From: Pectinophora gossypiella
Lineage: Eukaryota; Arthropoda; Insecta; Lepidoptera; Gelechiidae
Direction: 5' to 3'
Length of the DNA stretch: 64,000 nucleotides
NCBI RefSeq assembly: GCF_024362695.1
Contig: NC_065425.1
Span: 3,601,001 to 3,665,000, forward strand
In this document: positions 11,064 through 22,087 of the stretch, in pieces
How the letters are laid out: each line of letters begins with the position of its first letter
Numbering within the stretch: the first letter of the stretch is position 1
Program-made: the position numbers and the translations under genes
Notes under the pieces: model-generated
Databases searched by the model: none
What the model saw: the letters and a program-made list of their open reading frames with translations, nothing else
What the model was told of the DNA's origin: nothing

Positions 11064-11376
11064 CGCTTACGTTCATCATCATCATCACCAACCCATTAAC
11101 ATCCCCACTGCAGGGGCACGGGCCTTCCCTATGGATGGATAGGGAGATCGGGCCTTTAACCACCACGCGGGCCCAGTGCGGATTGATGGTTATTAACGAC
11201 TGCTAATGCAACCGGGACCAACGGCTTAACGTGCCTTCCGAAGCACGGAGGAGCTCGAGATGAAAACTTTTTTGTGGTCACCCATCCTATGACCGGCCTT
11301 TGCGAAAGTTGCTTAACTTCAACAATCGCAGACCGAGCGCGTTTACCGCTGCGCCACCGAGCTCCTCGCTTACGTT
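11064..11376 (-). mobile_element. SINE-B, full length, 10-bp target duplication
   Basis: The element at 11074-11366 lies between CGCTTACGTT at 11064-11073 and 11367-11376. It has the complete tRNA-like start, 5S-like segment, core and GAT tail on the minus strand. Confidence 0.9.
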
Positions 11377-11487
11377 GAGATTAGTTATTACACTAAAGAT
11401 TATTACTAAGTAAGTGAAATAGTCACGCAGCCTGAAAGTAGGTTGTGCGTGACGTAGGTAAACTCTGTGCGGTCCGAGACCGTACAT

Positions 11488-11692
11488 AGAGTGTTAGTGA
11501 CATCGTAACGAAAACTTTGGGGGATGATTCAGACTATGATTCTGAGTCGATAGTGTAGTTTTCCGTCGTAAAAGTATGGAACTGAAAATAATTATGATTT
11601 TTCCGACGGGAAATTCCACATGATATCAACTTGGAATCATGGTCTGGATCACCCCCCAAAGTTATCGTTATGATGTCACTAACACCCTGTAT
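11488..11692. mobile_element. MITE-1, best preserved palindromic copy
   Basis: About 205 bp, with arms that pair along most of their length around a short centre. The arm sense is GTGTTAGTGACATCGTAACG, then TTTGGGGGATGATTCAGAC, and TCTGAGTCGAT. The right end ACTAACACCCTG is followed by TA. Ends of CAGGGTG next to TA suggest a Tc1/mariner-type MITE; the superfamily is inferred. Confidence 0.8.
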
Positions 11693-11696
11693 GTAT

Positions 11697-12048
11697 ACAG
11701 AATGTTATCGACACCATACCAAATACACAGGGGGACCATTCAACTCATGATTCTGAGTTAATAATTGTACTGTAGTGTAACCAAACGCAACGTATAGGAA
11801 AACCGAAACGCAAATGGTACAGACGGCCATGTTGACAGTTGTCATTGAATAATAAAAATATAAAAAATGTTAACGTATAATGCGTGGGTATAGACTAATA
11901 TGGCTTTTAGATATTAAGTTAGTAAAATTCTAAATTTAGCTGTAAGCTCCCCAAATAAAATAAATAAATAATATCAAGTGAAAGTTTCCGTCTTAAAATT
12001 AATGAACATTTTAGTGTCTTTTTCAATTATTTCAATTCCATACTTTTA
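11697..12048. mobile_element. MITE-1 split by an unidentified insertion
   Basis: The left arm is at 11697-11773 and the right part at 11972-12048. The intervening ~198 bp (11774-11971) ends in an AAATAAATAAATAA run, so it may be a retroposed fragment. Confidence 0.6.
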
Positions 12049-12052
12049 CTTT

Positions 12053-12212
12053 TTACACACATGTTAGAACATCTCGCCCATTTCCCGTTGGGGTAAGCAG
12101 ATACCACGGAATTCCACTTACTATGATCCTGACACAGTGCTTTTGGCCTCTTTCACTCTCATCAAAAACTTCATGCACGCTCGCCGGTTTAGAGTATTCT
12201 TGCTGTCAATAT
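12053..12212 (-). pseudogene. LINE-H C-terminal end
   Basis: Minus-strand relic of the LINE-H protein end, with the same GATCATAGTAAGTGGAATTC-type segment, stop and ATGT-like tail as 52408-52535. Confidence 0.6.
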
Positions 12213-12579
12213 TATAATAAATTCACATAAACTTACGCCCCATCTACGTAATGCAATATGTACATAATGTTTATTGTCACAAGAAATACAATAATTATTT
12301 AGTAATTGGCTTAAGGTAGAGTCCCTTGGCCATCTTTCCTTCGTAGTTAATTTTATTAAGTCAAAGCTAATTCGTTTAAGCGTGATGTATCTGAAGATAA
12401 GGTGTAGGTAAGTCCTTTGTTACAATGTGCTTTGCTCACGGCTTTATGCGTTTTTGGGGTGAAATACGTATCTGTTCGCGCTACATCGCACTTTCCTATG
12501 TTTCTTTCCTTTTCGTTCACCAAGAACCGTGATTTGCTAGAGAGAGATAGAGACCGTAAGTGTGCCGCGGGCTGCAGCG

Positions 12580-13230
12580 CGCGGGCTCGTACGCTTTACA
12601 GTAAACTAACGAAATGTCAAAAGATAGCGACGTGGAAAGCCGTATATGAACATTGCGAAGCATGTGCTCCGCACGCCATACGCAGCACGCTTCGCAATTG
12701 ACAACATTTCAAATTTTTAAGCCGTGGTTTTTTTGTGCTATTTCGAAAGTACTTGTTTAAATAGAAGACACGTATTTTTTCTTTTCAAGATTTTTCCACT
12801 AGAAGTTACAAAAATATTTTTTGAAAATTGGATTCTGCCATTGATAGAATGAAGGCAGTATAATGTAATGTACCTTTGCATGCGTATTTAAAACAAGTCG
12901 CAAACAAAGTGTCATGTCATGTATGACATTAACTTTTTTAATAATATTTATGTAAAGGTCTGAACTTATTATGCCTTCCTCTTCTGACCTCGTGGATTTT
13001 TCAATATATTTCTATTATTACTGAATTAAAAAATCTGAAAAAATGTGTTTTGTGTAAATCATAGAAATATCTCGAAATGGTTTTCGATTTAAGGCACCTT
13101 AGTAAAAATGAAATGTTGTCAATTGTTTTACGTGTGTAGCACCTCGCTACGGATGTACAGGTACACACATTGAGAGGCGTGCGGCGCATTGCATGCGAGG
13201 CACATGCTTCGCCATGTTTGTATCTGCCTT
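12580..13230. mobile_element. possible degenerate long inverted-repeat element
   Basis: The words GCGAAGCATGTGC and ATTGACAACATTTC near 12655-12712 occur inverted near 13105-13215. Between them lies AT-rich non-coding DNA. The inverted parts are interrupted by mismatched stretches, so this may be an old MITE or chance. A 94-codon frame at 12417-12701 overlaps it and shows no known domain. Confidence 0.35.
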
Positions 13231-13234
13231 ACTA

Positions 13235-13462
13235 AAACATATATTTTGTTTTATATTAGTATAAGTAATTAAGTCATTTCTAAATAATTTGTACGCGTAT
13301 GTCATGTATGTCTATCTATATAATATTATACGTTGAAAGTCTCTCTTGTCACGTAGGTCAGCTGGAAGAAATCTCTTTGTTTAGAGATAAGCTTGCCTGT
13401 ACTATCTGTTTTCTTTGTATGTTTCTTGTATCTGTTTTATTGTGTACAAATAAATAAAAAAT
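13235..13462 (+). mobile_element. LINE-A 3' UTR and tail
   Basis: It matches the minus-strand pieces 45565-45762 and 47360-47385. Both carry ATTAGTATAAGTAATT, CAGCTGGAAGAAATCTC and GCCTGTACTATCTGTTTTC, and end in an AAATAAATAAA tail. This copy is what shows that the two pieces at 45-47 kb belong to one element. Confidence 0.8.
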
Positions 13463-13484
13463 GTAGAGGACCTAACACGACTTT

Positions 13485-13825
13485 AATGAAATAACGGCCT
13501 CCGTGGTCCAGTGGTTGAGCGTGTGGGCTCACGATCCGGAGGTCGGGGGTTCGATTCCCGGTGGGGACATATCACAAAAATCACTTTGTGATCCCTAGTT
13601 TGGTTAGGACATTACAGGCTGATCACCTGATTGTCCGAAAGTAAGACGATGCGTGCTTCGGAAGGCACGTTAAACCGTTGGTCCCAGTTGCTACTTAGTG
13701 ATGTAAGTACGTAGTCGTTACATGAGTCGTGACAGGTGCTTTTGGCGACTCAATAGTAACCCTGACACCAGGGTTGATGAGGTTGGTAATCCACCTGATA
13801 ACCCACATGATTGAAGAATGAAATA
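13485..13825 (+). mobile_element. SINE-A, full length, 9-bp target duplication
   Basis: The element at 13494-13816 (323 bp) lies between AATGAAATA at 13485-13493 and 13817-13825. The tRNA-like head has an A-box-like TGGTCCAGTGGTTGAG and a B box GGTTCGATTCC. The body follows, with the core GTGCTTCGGAAGGCACGTTA, and the tail with ACCCTGACACCAGGGTT. It cannot be a tRNA gene: the match ends after the T-arm and the unit is dispersed. Confidence 0.92.
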
Positions 13826-13829
13826 TCCA

Positions 13830-14333
13830 GCAGAAAAACTGAACGAATTTTACGTTTTTCTTTACAGACATTTGTAATCCAACACAGTAATAAGCTAATA
13901 ATAAATTCGAACGAGTTTTTCTAATAAAACTCACACTATTTTGTTATATTTATTGCAAAGTAATAATGTATATTACGAAGCTATCCTGTAACCACACAAT
14001 AAGCTGTGTTACAAGCCAGAGATAAATTGATACTGATATGCCAGTTTGTCGTCTCATTTCAATTAATGTCCATTAACGTAACTACATTATATCCTCCCCT
14101 GAGACATACACCATAAACCTACGCACATGAATTCACGCGCGTAATTCTTAATGGAGTTGCCAGAGTCACAAGGAATAGGGACCAACTTACAGTTACTTTT
14201 GATGCGAGTCACAGTCCGGACGCACTCCCTTACCTGAAGTAATTCCCGTGGGAGGTTAATTTAGCTCGCAGATACAAAACGAAGTCCTAAGAACGGTGTG
14301 ATGACAGATGACTAGCCCATCCCGAGGATCCAA
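13830..14333. other. no feature recognised
   Basis: No repeat family or credible frame seen. Confidence 0.45.
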
Positions 14334-14335
14334 TA

Positions 14336-14378
14336 AGTAGATCCAGTAAGTAGTAAGTAAGTAAGTAAGTAAGTAAAA
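14336..14378. repeat. AAGT tetranucleotide microsatellite
   Basis: Repeated AAGT units, partly interrupted. Confidence 0.85.
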
Positions 14379-14635
14379 TCTTTATTTCCTCTACAAATTA
14401 TAAAACACATGGATACATAATTACATACAAAAATACAATATTTGTAGAGGCTGGAGCCTAAACTAGGATACCCTGTGTTTTAGGACTCCAGGCCTCCACC
14501 CCCAAAAAGTCATGGTCAAGAAAAAATAACAAAATATAAAAAAAAATAAGGAAAATTTAGTTTAGTTTTTTTTTTTAAATTGTTAGACTAAATCATAAAA
14601 TATTTCTTAAAAAGAAAATATCAAATTTATAAATG

Positions 14636-14725
14636 CTTGTATGTGTATGTGTGTGTGTGTGCGAGCGTGTGTGCGTGTGTGTGTGTATGTGCGTGTGTGT
14701 GTGTGTGTGTATGCGTGTATGTGTT
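14636..14725. repeat. GT-rich microsatellite
   Basis: An interrupted (GT)n tract with GC and AT variants. Confidence 0.9.
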
Positions 14726-14793
14726 CCAATCCCACTGTCGACACGTAATGTCCAGGAATATAAGCAGCTAAACGCTATGAATTTTACTTCCTC

Positions 14794-15140
14794 CTTTTTT
14801 TGACGTTACGGGCAAATGAGCAGCGCTGAGGGATCTCACCCGGTTCAAACTTTAAGACAACAGGGGGGTTAAAATGGCCACATTGAAGCAATTCATCTAA
14901 GAAAGCAATATTGCTATTTGACAGTTGTTTGCATTGCGCACTTACTTTTATATGCGCAAATGTCAAATTGCAATATTGCTTTCATAGATGAATTGCTTCG
15001 ATGTGGCCATTTTAACCCCCCGGTAGGTGCCCAGTTCAGTTGGGCGCGAACTTCGGCTCAGGACGTCGTCTGTGAAGATTACATTTGAAAGAATGAATCG
15101 ACTCTAGTTAGCCGATAGCGATAAGCGCTTGAGGGTATTT
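14794..15140 (-). mobile_element. family P copy interrupted by MITE-2
   Basis: The poly(A) end (as T run) is at 14794. The body resumes at 15023 with GGTGCCCAGTTCAGTTGGGC. MITE-2 occupies 14862-15022. Confidence 0.8.
14862..15022. mobile_element. MITE-2, intact palindromic copy
   Basis: Its ~160 bp have near-perfect inverted arms (GGGGGGTTAAAATGGCCACA inward from each end, then GAAGCAATTCATC). The arms meet at a centre around TGCGCACTTACTTTTATATG. It is inserted in family P, so it is younger than that copy. Confidence 0.88.
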
Positions 15141-15214
15141 TTTCTCTGAGATCCTAAAGCATATTGTCTACCTGATCAGTCTGTATCAGTAGTGGGTACA
15201 ACTGAGTATATATA

Positions 15215-15525
15215 TTTTTTTTGTGACTTATTGTAGATTTGCCGCAGATGGCATTAACTACTTGGCCGGACAAATGGGGAGCGCTGAAGGCTCTCACCCG
15301 GTACAACGTTTTAGACAACAGGCCTGAGGGTGTCCAGTTGGGCGCGAACCTCGGCTCAGGGCGTCGTCTGAGAGGATAAATATTTGAAAGAATTAATCAA
15401 CCCTAGTAGGTCGATAGCGATAAGCGCTGATTGAGGGAAATCGTCGACCACGCCGGCGGGGTCCTGAAGTGTTTGGTGTCGCGAGCTGATTGGCTGCCTC
15501 TATGGCTAGAACTACTGTGTATAGC
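15215..15525 (-). mobile_element. family P, long copy
   Basis: It runs from the T run at 15215 through the whole body to the 5' segment TGGCTGCCTCTATGGCTAG, matching all but the first ~50 bases of 55617-55956. Confidence 0.88.
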
Positions 15526-15529
15526 ACAC

Positions 15530-17050
15530 TTTTCTTTTACTGCATTCATTGAAGTCTCATCCATTGCATTTCTTGCCAAGAACACATTCTCACTAAGTAT
15601 TGTTCTGTCCACAAAATACGTTATTTTCGTTACCCAAATGTATTTAAACCACACATACAAAAGGAAAATCGTTGAAAAACACTTCTATTCAAAGTTTCCC
15701 GTCGTAATTACGAATAAGAGGGTGAATGGCATAATTTATCGCCAAGCAGCCACGCTACCTGGCCTGATGAATGACCACATACCCGACTAACCGCTGAAAC
15801 GTACCTTAGCTTCAAATTATTATAAACTTTGTGAGTTCTTCTGGAAAGTCTATCGTGTATTTCGTGGATTTTATAACATAATGTAACGTACCGTATCGCA
15901 GGGGTAAACAGAGGTGTATAAAATATCCCTATACCCCAGCTGTTCCCTATCAACTCTGTTGTGCAGACACAAACCCTAAGAGTTTTTCGCCGCGCGGCAG
16001 AAAAGAGCAGCGGCATAATGTCGCACTGTAATACTGCGCCGCTGCGGTGGCTCTGCCGGCAAGTGCGCGCAACACAATTTAAATCTATTTGGTACTGGTT
16101 GGGCGGGTGTAGAAACAAAATATTAATGGACTGTATATGCGGTTACGATAAATTCGAAATTCAACTGGTATGTCACGCTGGGTGGACTAGTGCAAACTGC
16201 TGCGGATATGAAACAAATGAAATACAGTTTGCAAGGGTAAGGAAAAGCACAGTACCTGGTGGCGGCGCGTCTGACCTCAGCCGGCGGGTTCATAAAACAC
16301 TCATTGATGATAATACACTTCGATCAAGCACACAAACAACACAGTGCGGCGAGGTAAACCATATAACAGCGAATTTGTCGAATTAATCACCAGGACATGT
16401 CCTTTTACGCGAAATTTGAGTTTTATTTTTACCAGCGCGTGCGTGTTGAAAAGAGATTTTTCGCCATCTTCTTTTTCTTTACTAGCGCCTCCAAGCGACG
16501 AAACGCGGAACTATCGCGTTATCTTCCTTCTCGTTCGCGCAGAGACGATAGGTATTTGCGGGAAAAGGATGGGAACAGGAAGTGGCGCGAACATACCAAT
16601 CAAATTTCAAACATATAATAATTATGGCGCAACCAGGTACAGTATGTAACACCTAACTGCTTGTGACTTTGCAATAAATAAATGAATATGAATATGAATA
16701 GAGCCTTACGATTCGAACTAGGCACATTATGATGTAAGTCTAGTAATCTGGGGGGCTGGGAATCTCTTGAAAATCCAAGGTCTTAAACTTAGGTTTATCC
16801 ATTCGCATCACGTTTCTAGTAAAATTTTATGTTGGTTATAGGTTAATATCGTTACAAAGTTAATGTAAATTGAAGTGTGGTGTAGCAGGCGGCATGCACG
16901 CTAATTGCCCGGTTTTCAGGTACTAACTGTTATAATTATCGCGTCGTTTTCCTGCATGAGTGTGCCTTATTTCACAGCCGGCGAGTTTGCTGAGTTACCG
17001 CCGGCATTTGTCGGTATTTTTAAGCCTTTGAATACTTTTCTGATAGATTC
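15530..17050. other. 1.5 kb without a recognised feature; locally GC-richer
   Basis: 15880-16650 is less AT-rich than its surroundings and has overlapping frames on both strands (15708-16118 minus; 15961-16386 and 16344-16649 plus). None has a motif I recognise, and the longest plus frame has no ATG at its edge. The segment at 15890-15960 (CAGGGGTAAACAGAGGTGTA) resembles family I. A gene remnant, an old transposon or a CpG-richer unique region are all possible. Confidence 0.35.
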
Positions 17051-17054
17051 GAAA

Positions 17055-17262
17055 AATTTTTTGACGTGACTTATTGTAGATTTGCCGCAGATGGCACTAA
17101 CTACTTGGTCGGGCAAATGGGGAGCGCTGAAGGCTCTCACCCGGTACAACGTTTAAAACAACAGGCCTGAGGGTGCCCAGTTGGGCGCGAACCTCGGCTC
17201 AGGACAACGTCTGAGAGGAAAAATATTTGAAGGAATTAATCGACCCTAGTGGTTCGATACCT
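17055..17262 (-). mobile_element. family P, 5'-truncated
   Basis: It runs from TTTTTTGACGTGACTTATTG to CGACCCTAGTGG on the minus-strand element. A short MITE-2-like scrap (GAAAGAAATATTGCTGTTTG) follows near 17290. Confidence 0.82.
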
Positions 17263-17756
17263 ATACCAATCTTTCTGAGACTATTGAAAGAAATATTGCT
17301 GTTTGACATTTTATTGACACTCGTGAATAATTTAATTGAATTGAGAATAACTATTTATTCGAATGATGCTCGCTAGCTAATGTTTTTGTGATGTATTTGT
17401 GTATGATATGTAAGGTAGTTGCATAATGATATATTAGATGAGAAAGATTGTGGGTAGGTACACTTAGTCGGGATTATATCGAACTACAAGTAAGACGTGT
17501 GTTTCATTGCTACGCCCGCCCATATACTACAGTTTTCGCACAATAATATCTAACGCGAACAAAGTTACAACGATTCACTAGTTCCCTGTCCAATTACGAG
17601 GTTGCAGCCAATCAATGTGTGTACGTATCATTTCGACTATTTCAGTAAATACAAACACGTGGCTTGTATTGGCAAATATGAGGATATTTGCGTTTTGGAT
17701 ATTGCGACAGCTGTGTAGCGGATAGCGGAGTATTTGAAATTTGTGCGCAGATTAGT

Positions 17757-18245
17757 AATCAAATCAAATCAATTTATTTGGAATACAAAAAAGGTGGCAA
17801 AATAATTCAAATAACAATGCTGTGATGTGTTCGTACAAATATACATAAAATAATAAAAAAATAAAGAAAATATGGTACATTGAAAAGAATTATTGAAAAT
17901 ATACTTATTATTAAAAAAATACAAAATTTAATTATTTTTATGTTCAAAATATTCCTTCAAATTATAGTAACATTTGTACATAAGCCATTTCGTTAGGTTA
18001 CCTATTCTTGAACTTGTTTCCAGTCGGTATTTTCAATTCATTTGGCAGATTATTATATAATTCAATGCACATATTTGATGCATTTCTTTTATGCATGTTG
18101 GTTGGAGTTTGTGGTTGATATTAGCAAAACGTGACCTATTTTGTCTCTGGTGAACTTCACTGTATTTTTTAAAGTAATAAGGATAATTCCTAACAAAACA
18201 ACATGCTGCTCTGATGTAAGCACTAGTAATCATCTCTATGAATTT
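17757..18245 (-). pseudogene. Jockey/CR1-like LINE 3' end (LINE-K)
   Basis: The CAAAT-type tail is at 17757-17775. The minus-strand frame 18033-18233 resembles the late C-terminal region of such LINEs, downstream of RT (AACCFVRNYPYYF, HQRQNRSRF, KLQPTCIKEMHQICALN). The 5' end is truncated. Confidence 0.5.
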
Positions 18246-18292
18246 TGTTCGTTAAGGCAGATGATTCCCATGTATTATTATGTTCAAGATGA

Positions 18293-18631
18293 GTGTCGGT
18301 TTTTTACAGATTGTACTTCGGGGAGTGTGCACAGGAGCTCCATCGGCTCATTCCACCAAGTCCATTCCATCTGAGGACATCCAGACGCACGGCGGGTTAC
18401 CATCCTTACTTGGTTGACATACCACTAATCCGCACCAAGCGCTTCGCTTCATCCTTCATAATGCGCACAGCCAAGGAATGGAATGGGCTGCCGGCGTCGG
18501 TGTTTCCTGACTCTTATAACCTGGGGTCCTTTAAATCACGGGTGAATAGGCATTTTCTGGGTAGCTCGTTCCAACGTCGATCTCTTCTTCTTGTAGAAGA
18601 ACGAAGTCAAGAGCAAACCCATCTTAATTAA
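18293..18631 (+). pseudogene. Jockey/CR1-type LINE ORF2 C-terminus
   Basis: The plus-strand frame of about 112 residues contains FYRLYFGECAQELHRLIPPS, RTSRRTAGYHPY, RTKRFASSFIMRTAKEWNGL, PASVFPDSY and FKSRVNRHFLG. This is the well-known block after the reverse transcriptase in Jockey-like LINEs. The frame ends with a stop at the expected place and is followed by an A run at 18632, so the 3' end is natural. The RT domain is missing. Confidence 0.88.
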
Positions 18632-18639
18632 AAAAAAAA

Positions 18640-19120
18640 AGTGATAGCCCTGTTCAGATAAAGGGTGAGTTAGGCGATCTCACACTGCCCCGCATGATGC
18701 AGCGTAGCGCGTGGATGCGTGTTCTTCCGTTGCTTGTAAGTATCTCCGTTTGTATAGAAAACACGCACAGTTTAACACACGGAAAATGCATCCACCATGC
18801 GGATATTATTCAAGTAAAATGGCTTCAGGGGTTGAGAAAAATACTAAATCCAAAAGCAACTTCAAAATGTTTTCCAACAAATTCTGTCTGTGCATACCCC
18901 AAGAGGGTTTCAGGCGTGAATTTAACCATGTATGTATGTACATAATTTAAACCCTCTGTTCTCTGCAAAGTTCGCAGTACAAAAGTGCATCGATCCAGCG
19001 GGATGAGGGAAGCCACAGGTAAGCTGGATGAAAGAGGCGAACAGACGTCGGCTTAAGAATATTTTTTTTATACTTTGAACATGAAGATCGTGTATTACCT
19101 GAGTATAAGGTTTTATGTTC
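18640..19120. other. no feature recognised
   Basis: Two overlapping plus frames at 18694-18950 have no recognisable content. Confidence 0.4.
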
Positions 19121-19121
19121 T

Positions 19122-19545
19122 TACTACATACATAAGCTCACAATTCCTAATTGGGGTAGGCAGAGATACATTCATCGCAAGATCGTCGTGGTTCACGGCG
19201 CGACTTGTGTTGAGTGAGGCCCTTTTATCTTAGGACGTCCACCACCACCTTATGATAATTTCGACCAACATCCGTCTTGATTTTTTGTAATTGTTTTAGT
19301 GGAAATTTGATATTATGTTGTTGTCTTTTTTTGTGTGTGGCGTCCTTTTATTATAAACTATTTCTATTCCATTCTATTCTAAGATGAACTAAGTACCCAC
19401 ACTCACTGAGCTTTCTGTTAGACCAACGTGACAGGTGGTGAGCCGTATCGCCGTCTATAATGGCCGAGCCAACTGTGTCAGTGAAAACTGCACTTAAGAT
19501 AAAATTAATAATTCATTGGTGCAAGTCCAGTACCGGGGTTCGAGC
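19122..19545 (-). repeat. family E copy interrupted by a LINE-F tail
   Basis: The 3' part (19122-19184) and the rest (19382-19545) match 1434-1640 inverted. Between them, 19185-19381 ends with CTATTCCATTCTATTC, the LINE-F tail on the plus strand. A short AAGAT flank is repeated on both sides. Confidence 0.65.
19185..19381 (+). mobile_element. LINE-F 3' UTR and TTCTA tail
   Basis: It is inserted in family E. It shares the GTCCTTTTATTATAAACTAT stretch with 1308-1395 and 29380-29440. Confidence 0.6.
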
Positions 19546-19549
19546 GGGC

Positions 19550-20480
19550 GTACTGTCAAGTATACACACAGACAAAATTAAATTAAAACTTTCTTCTCCA
19601 TATAGATTTGTCTGTCGACCGCAGAATTGAATTTAATAATGGCGATACTTGCATCAATATGCAAGTCTAGTGAACCCACAGCTATTGCCAACTTATTACC
19701 TTTCAAAAATTCTTTACACAGTTTATAGGTGTTCCGTTATATACCTACCTCGATAAAATCAAGAAAATGTAGTTATAATTAAGAAAATTATAGTCATCAA
19801 CAGCAGCCGTTTTAAACCGAAATAAATGGTTGATTCGGGACGATGACATGACGATGATATTTCATCTTAAGCAAAATAAATTTGTATCTGCCCTCAAAAC
19901 GTTGGAACAGATGTAGCATCAACTTTTCTTTCTTTTTTTGTATTGCTTGCTTACTTAATTTATTTATTACTTCTGTCTACTTCTCAGTGATGCATGTATT
20001 AGTTATAAGTGGATACTTCATTGGCTAATGTACAAACTATTTGCATTTTTTAAATTGTTATTTAAGCTGTTTGTTTCCCGATTTGAAATAAAGAAATAAA
20101 TAAATGACCATTACACTGCCGAGTCCTCTTTCTGTCCATGCGAAATCGTTTCGGCTTGACAAGAGCTCAAGTCCCGTCCGAGTCAGATTGTTTTTCGATT
20201 TGATACTTCAATCAGACTACCTCTCCAGTACAAACTTAACAAACCATTCGCCCCATGATAAATAGTTCTAATCTAATTGAAAGCCAACATTCGCGATCGT
20301 ACGTAAATTACTGACCGCAACTGCGGGTAATTTTGAGAATTACAGAGAGACAAAGTTACAGGCTTACAGTTCTAATAGGTCGTGTGGAACGTATGAACTT
20401 GTAACATATTTGCTCTCAAGTGTAGAACGACTTGTATAACTTGGTCTTCACTTGGTAACACTTGGGTTACGAGTGCTGTT
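19550..20480. other. no feature recognised
   Basis: AT-rich. It includes an AATAAATAAATAA run near 20090 that may be another retroposon tail. Confidence 0.45.
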
Positions 20481-20703
20481 ATTTAGCTAGCGTATCAATA
20501 TGTAAGTGCATATCGACGGGGAAGAAGCAAATACTCCTATCTTACATTTTTAGGCAAATCGACTTTTAGATGTAGTTCGTTGGAAAATTTAATTATTAAC
20601 GAAAAAGTTATTCAGTTTTTTCCTCCTCCTGTAAAGTTATGAGACAGGAGTATTTGCTTTTCCCCGTCGATATGCACTTACATATTTGACACGCTAGCTA
20701 AAT
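20481..20703. mobile_element. MITE-5 with ~55-bp terminal inverted repeats
   Basis: The left end TTAGCTAGCGTATCAATATG, continuing to GAAGCAAATACTCCT, is inverted at the right end (AGGAGTATTTGC to ACGCTAGCTAA) with a few mismatches. About 110 bp of unrelated AT-rich sequence lies between. Confidence 0.82.
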
Positions 20704-20867
20704 GTGAGGCTCCCCAAACCAGATGCGGTCTTTGCCGCAGGACAACGACGCTACCTACTCCATTTGTCCAATCCGAGAACCTTCCACCGGGTCATGGGCT
20801 GACTAAGCCAATTTGGAAATCTGTAAATAGACTCCGAACAAAGGTTGGCTGAAATAAAGATAACCTT

Positions 20868-21346
20868 AAGACTGTCCTTCGTTTGGTAAGGACATTGCAG
20901 GTTTCAATCACCTAATCATCTCCCTAGCATTATCCCGTTTCTCGCAGGGTCTGCTTACCTAACCTGAAGATTTGACAGATCCGGTTTTTTAAACCGTGAA
21001 GGGAAAATCGGTCTAATACAGGTTAGGTCACATACTAACCTTTATGTATATTCGGGAATGTAGGTTTCTTCACGATATTTTCCTTCGTCGCTGAGCACGT
21101 GATAATCATTTATGATCCAAACATTTATTCATTTATTCAGGCTTGAATCACCTGATTGTCCGAAAAAGTAAGATGATTCCTTGGATAGGAGGGCACGTTA
21201 AGCAGTTGTACCCAGCTATTAGCAGTAAAAAACACGTCCATCAACCTGTAATGGAGCAGCGTGGTGGAGTATGCTCTATACCCCCTCCGGTTGCTTGAGG
21301 CCTGTGCCCAGCATTGGGGAGTATATAGACTGTTTATGTTTTATGT
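20868..21346 (+). mobile_element. SINE-C interrupted by SINE-D
   Basis: The 5' piece (20868-20920, with GTTTGGTAAGGAC) and the 3' piece (21132-21346, from TCAGGCTTGAATCACCTG through the core to the RTE-like tail with GCCTGTGCCCAGCA) flank a minus-strand SINE-D. The exact duplication is blurred. Confidence 0.65.
20926..21130 (-). mobile_element. SINE-D
   Basis: It is minus oriented, from the 3' end GCATTATCCCGTTTCTCGCA to GAGCACGTGATAATCATTTA. It sits inside SINE-C. Confidence 0.8.
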
Positions 21347-21349
21347 TAT

Positions 21350-21785
21350 GTAGGACCCTTGGTATTCATAATGGGCTTGTATGCAATGTATCTAGATCAA
21401 TAACAAAGCCAGTGTGCTGTGAATGTTTGCCGGGTGGGCAGTGGAGGAGTCACTTGTCAATTATTGGGAACGGCTAAAGGGAAATTGTTACAACGTCCGT
21501 GTTATGTACACGTACTAGAGATGGGGCAATAGAGTTGTCAATATCGATGACACGATTATGTGGTAGGAATGTCGATAAAATATGGTTATTCAGAAATCGT
21601 ATAAAATTTTTTTTTTAGGGTCGAAAAGACATACTTCAAATGTTCGATTCTGTTTTTTATGTAGGTTAAAGGCAAGATACTTAATTAATGAAACTTACAA
21701 CTTTTTATTATTTTGTACGCTATGATTTTGCAGTTAAACACTGCGCACTATAATTCTAAGTGTAAAAATATATCTTCTTATCGTA
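21350..21785. other. no feature recognised
   Basis: No repeat family seen. The AT-rich part near 21610 has a T run. Confidence 0.45.
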
Positions 21786-21787
21786 TC

Positions 21788-21918
21788 TAGCCCAAAGTGT
21801 CCCACTGCTGGGCAAAGGCCTTCCTCCATTTCTTTTAGGACTCTCTCTCCAATGCTGCCTTCGGTCAGCCTTCCAGGAAAGTATCCAAGTCGTCGCGCCA
21901 TATCCGCCTCTGTCGGTT
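21788..21918 (-). pseudogene. RTE-type LINE, extreme C-terminus
   Basis: The minus strand encodes a frame-broken version of the RTE end: an RIWRDDLDTFLEG piece and, in another frame, the KAFAQQWDT-type end with GCCCAGCAGTGGGACAC. It is related to 769-1222. Confidence 0.7.
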
Positions 21919-22087
21919 AAAAATATAACCTAAAAAATAAGTTTCTTTACATACATACATAAACTCACGCACATTATGTTTGCTTACTCAAATAGTATGG
22001 GGAATTATCAAAATTAAAGAATACCCAACAAAAGCGACACCTGATGGGAGAAATAGGCGGTTTTTATCCTCATTTGTAATAATTAAG

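Noticed and set aside
13494..13575. tRNA gene (A and B boxes, GGTTCGATTCC)
   Set aside because: The tRNA-like part runs straight into a SINE body with core and tail, flanked by a target duplication, and the same unit recurs in the window.
15961..16386. Host gene encoding a 141-residue protein
   Set aside because: No ATG at the frame edge, no recognisable domain, no splice pattern I can defend, and overlapping frames on the other strand.
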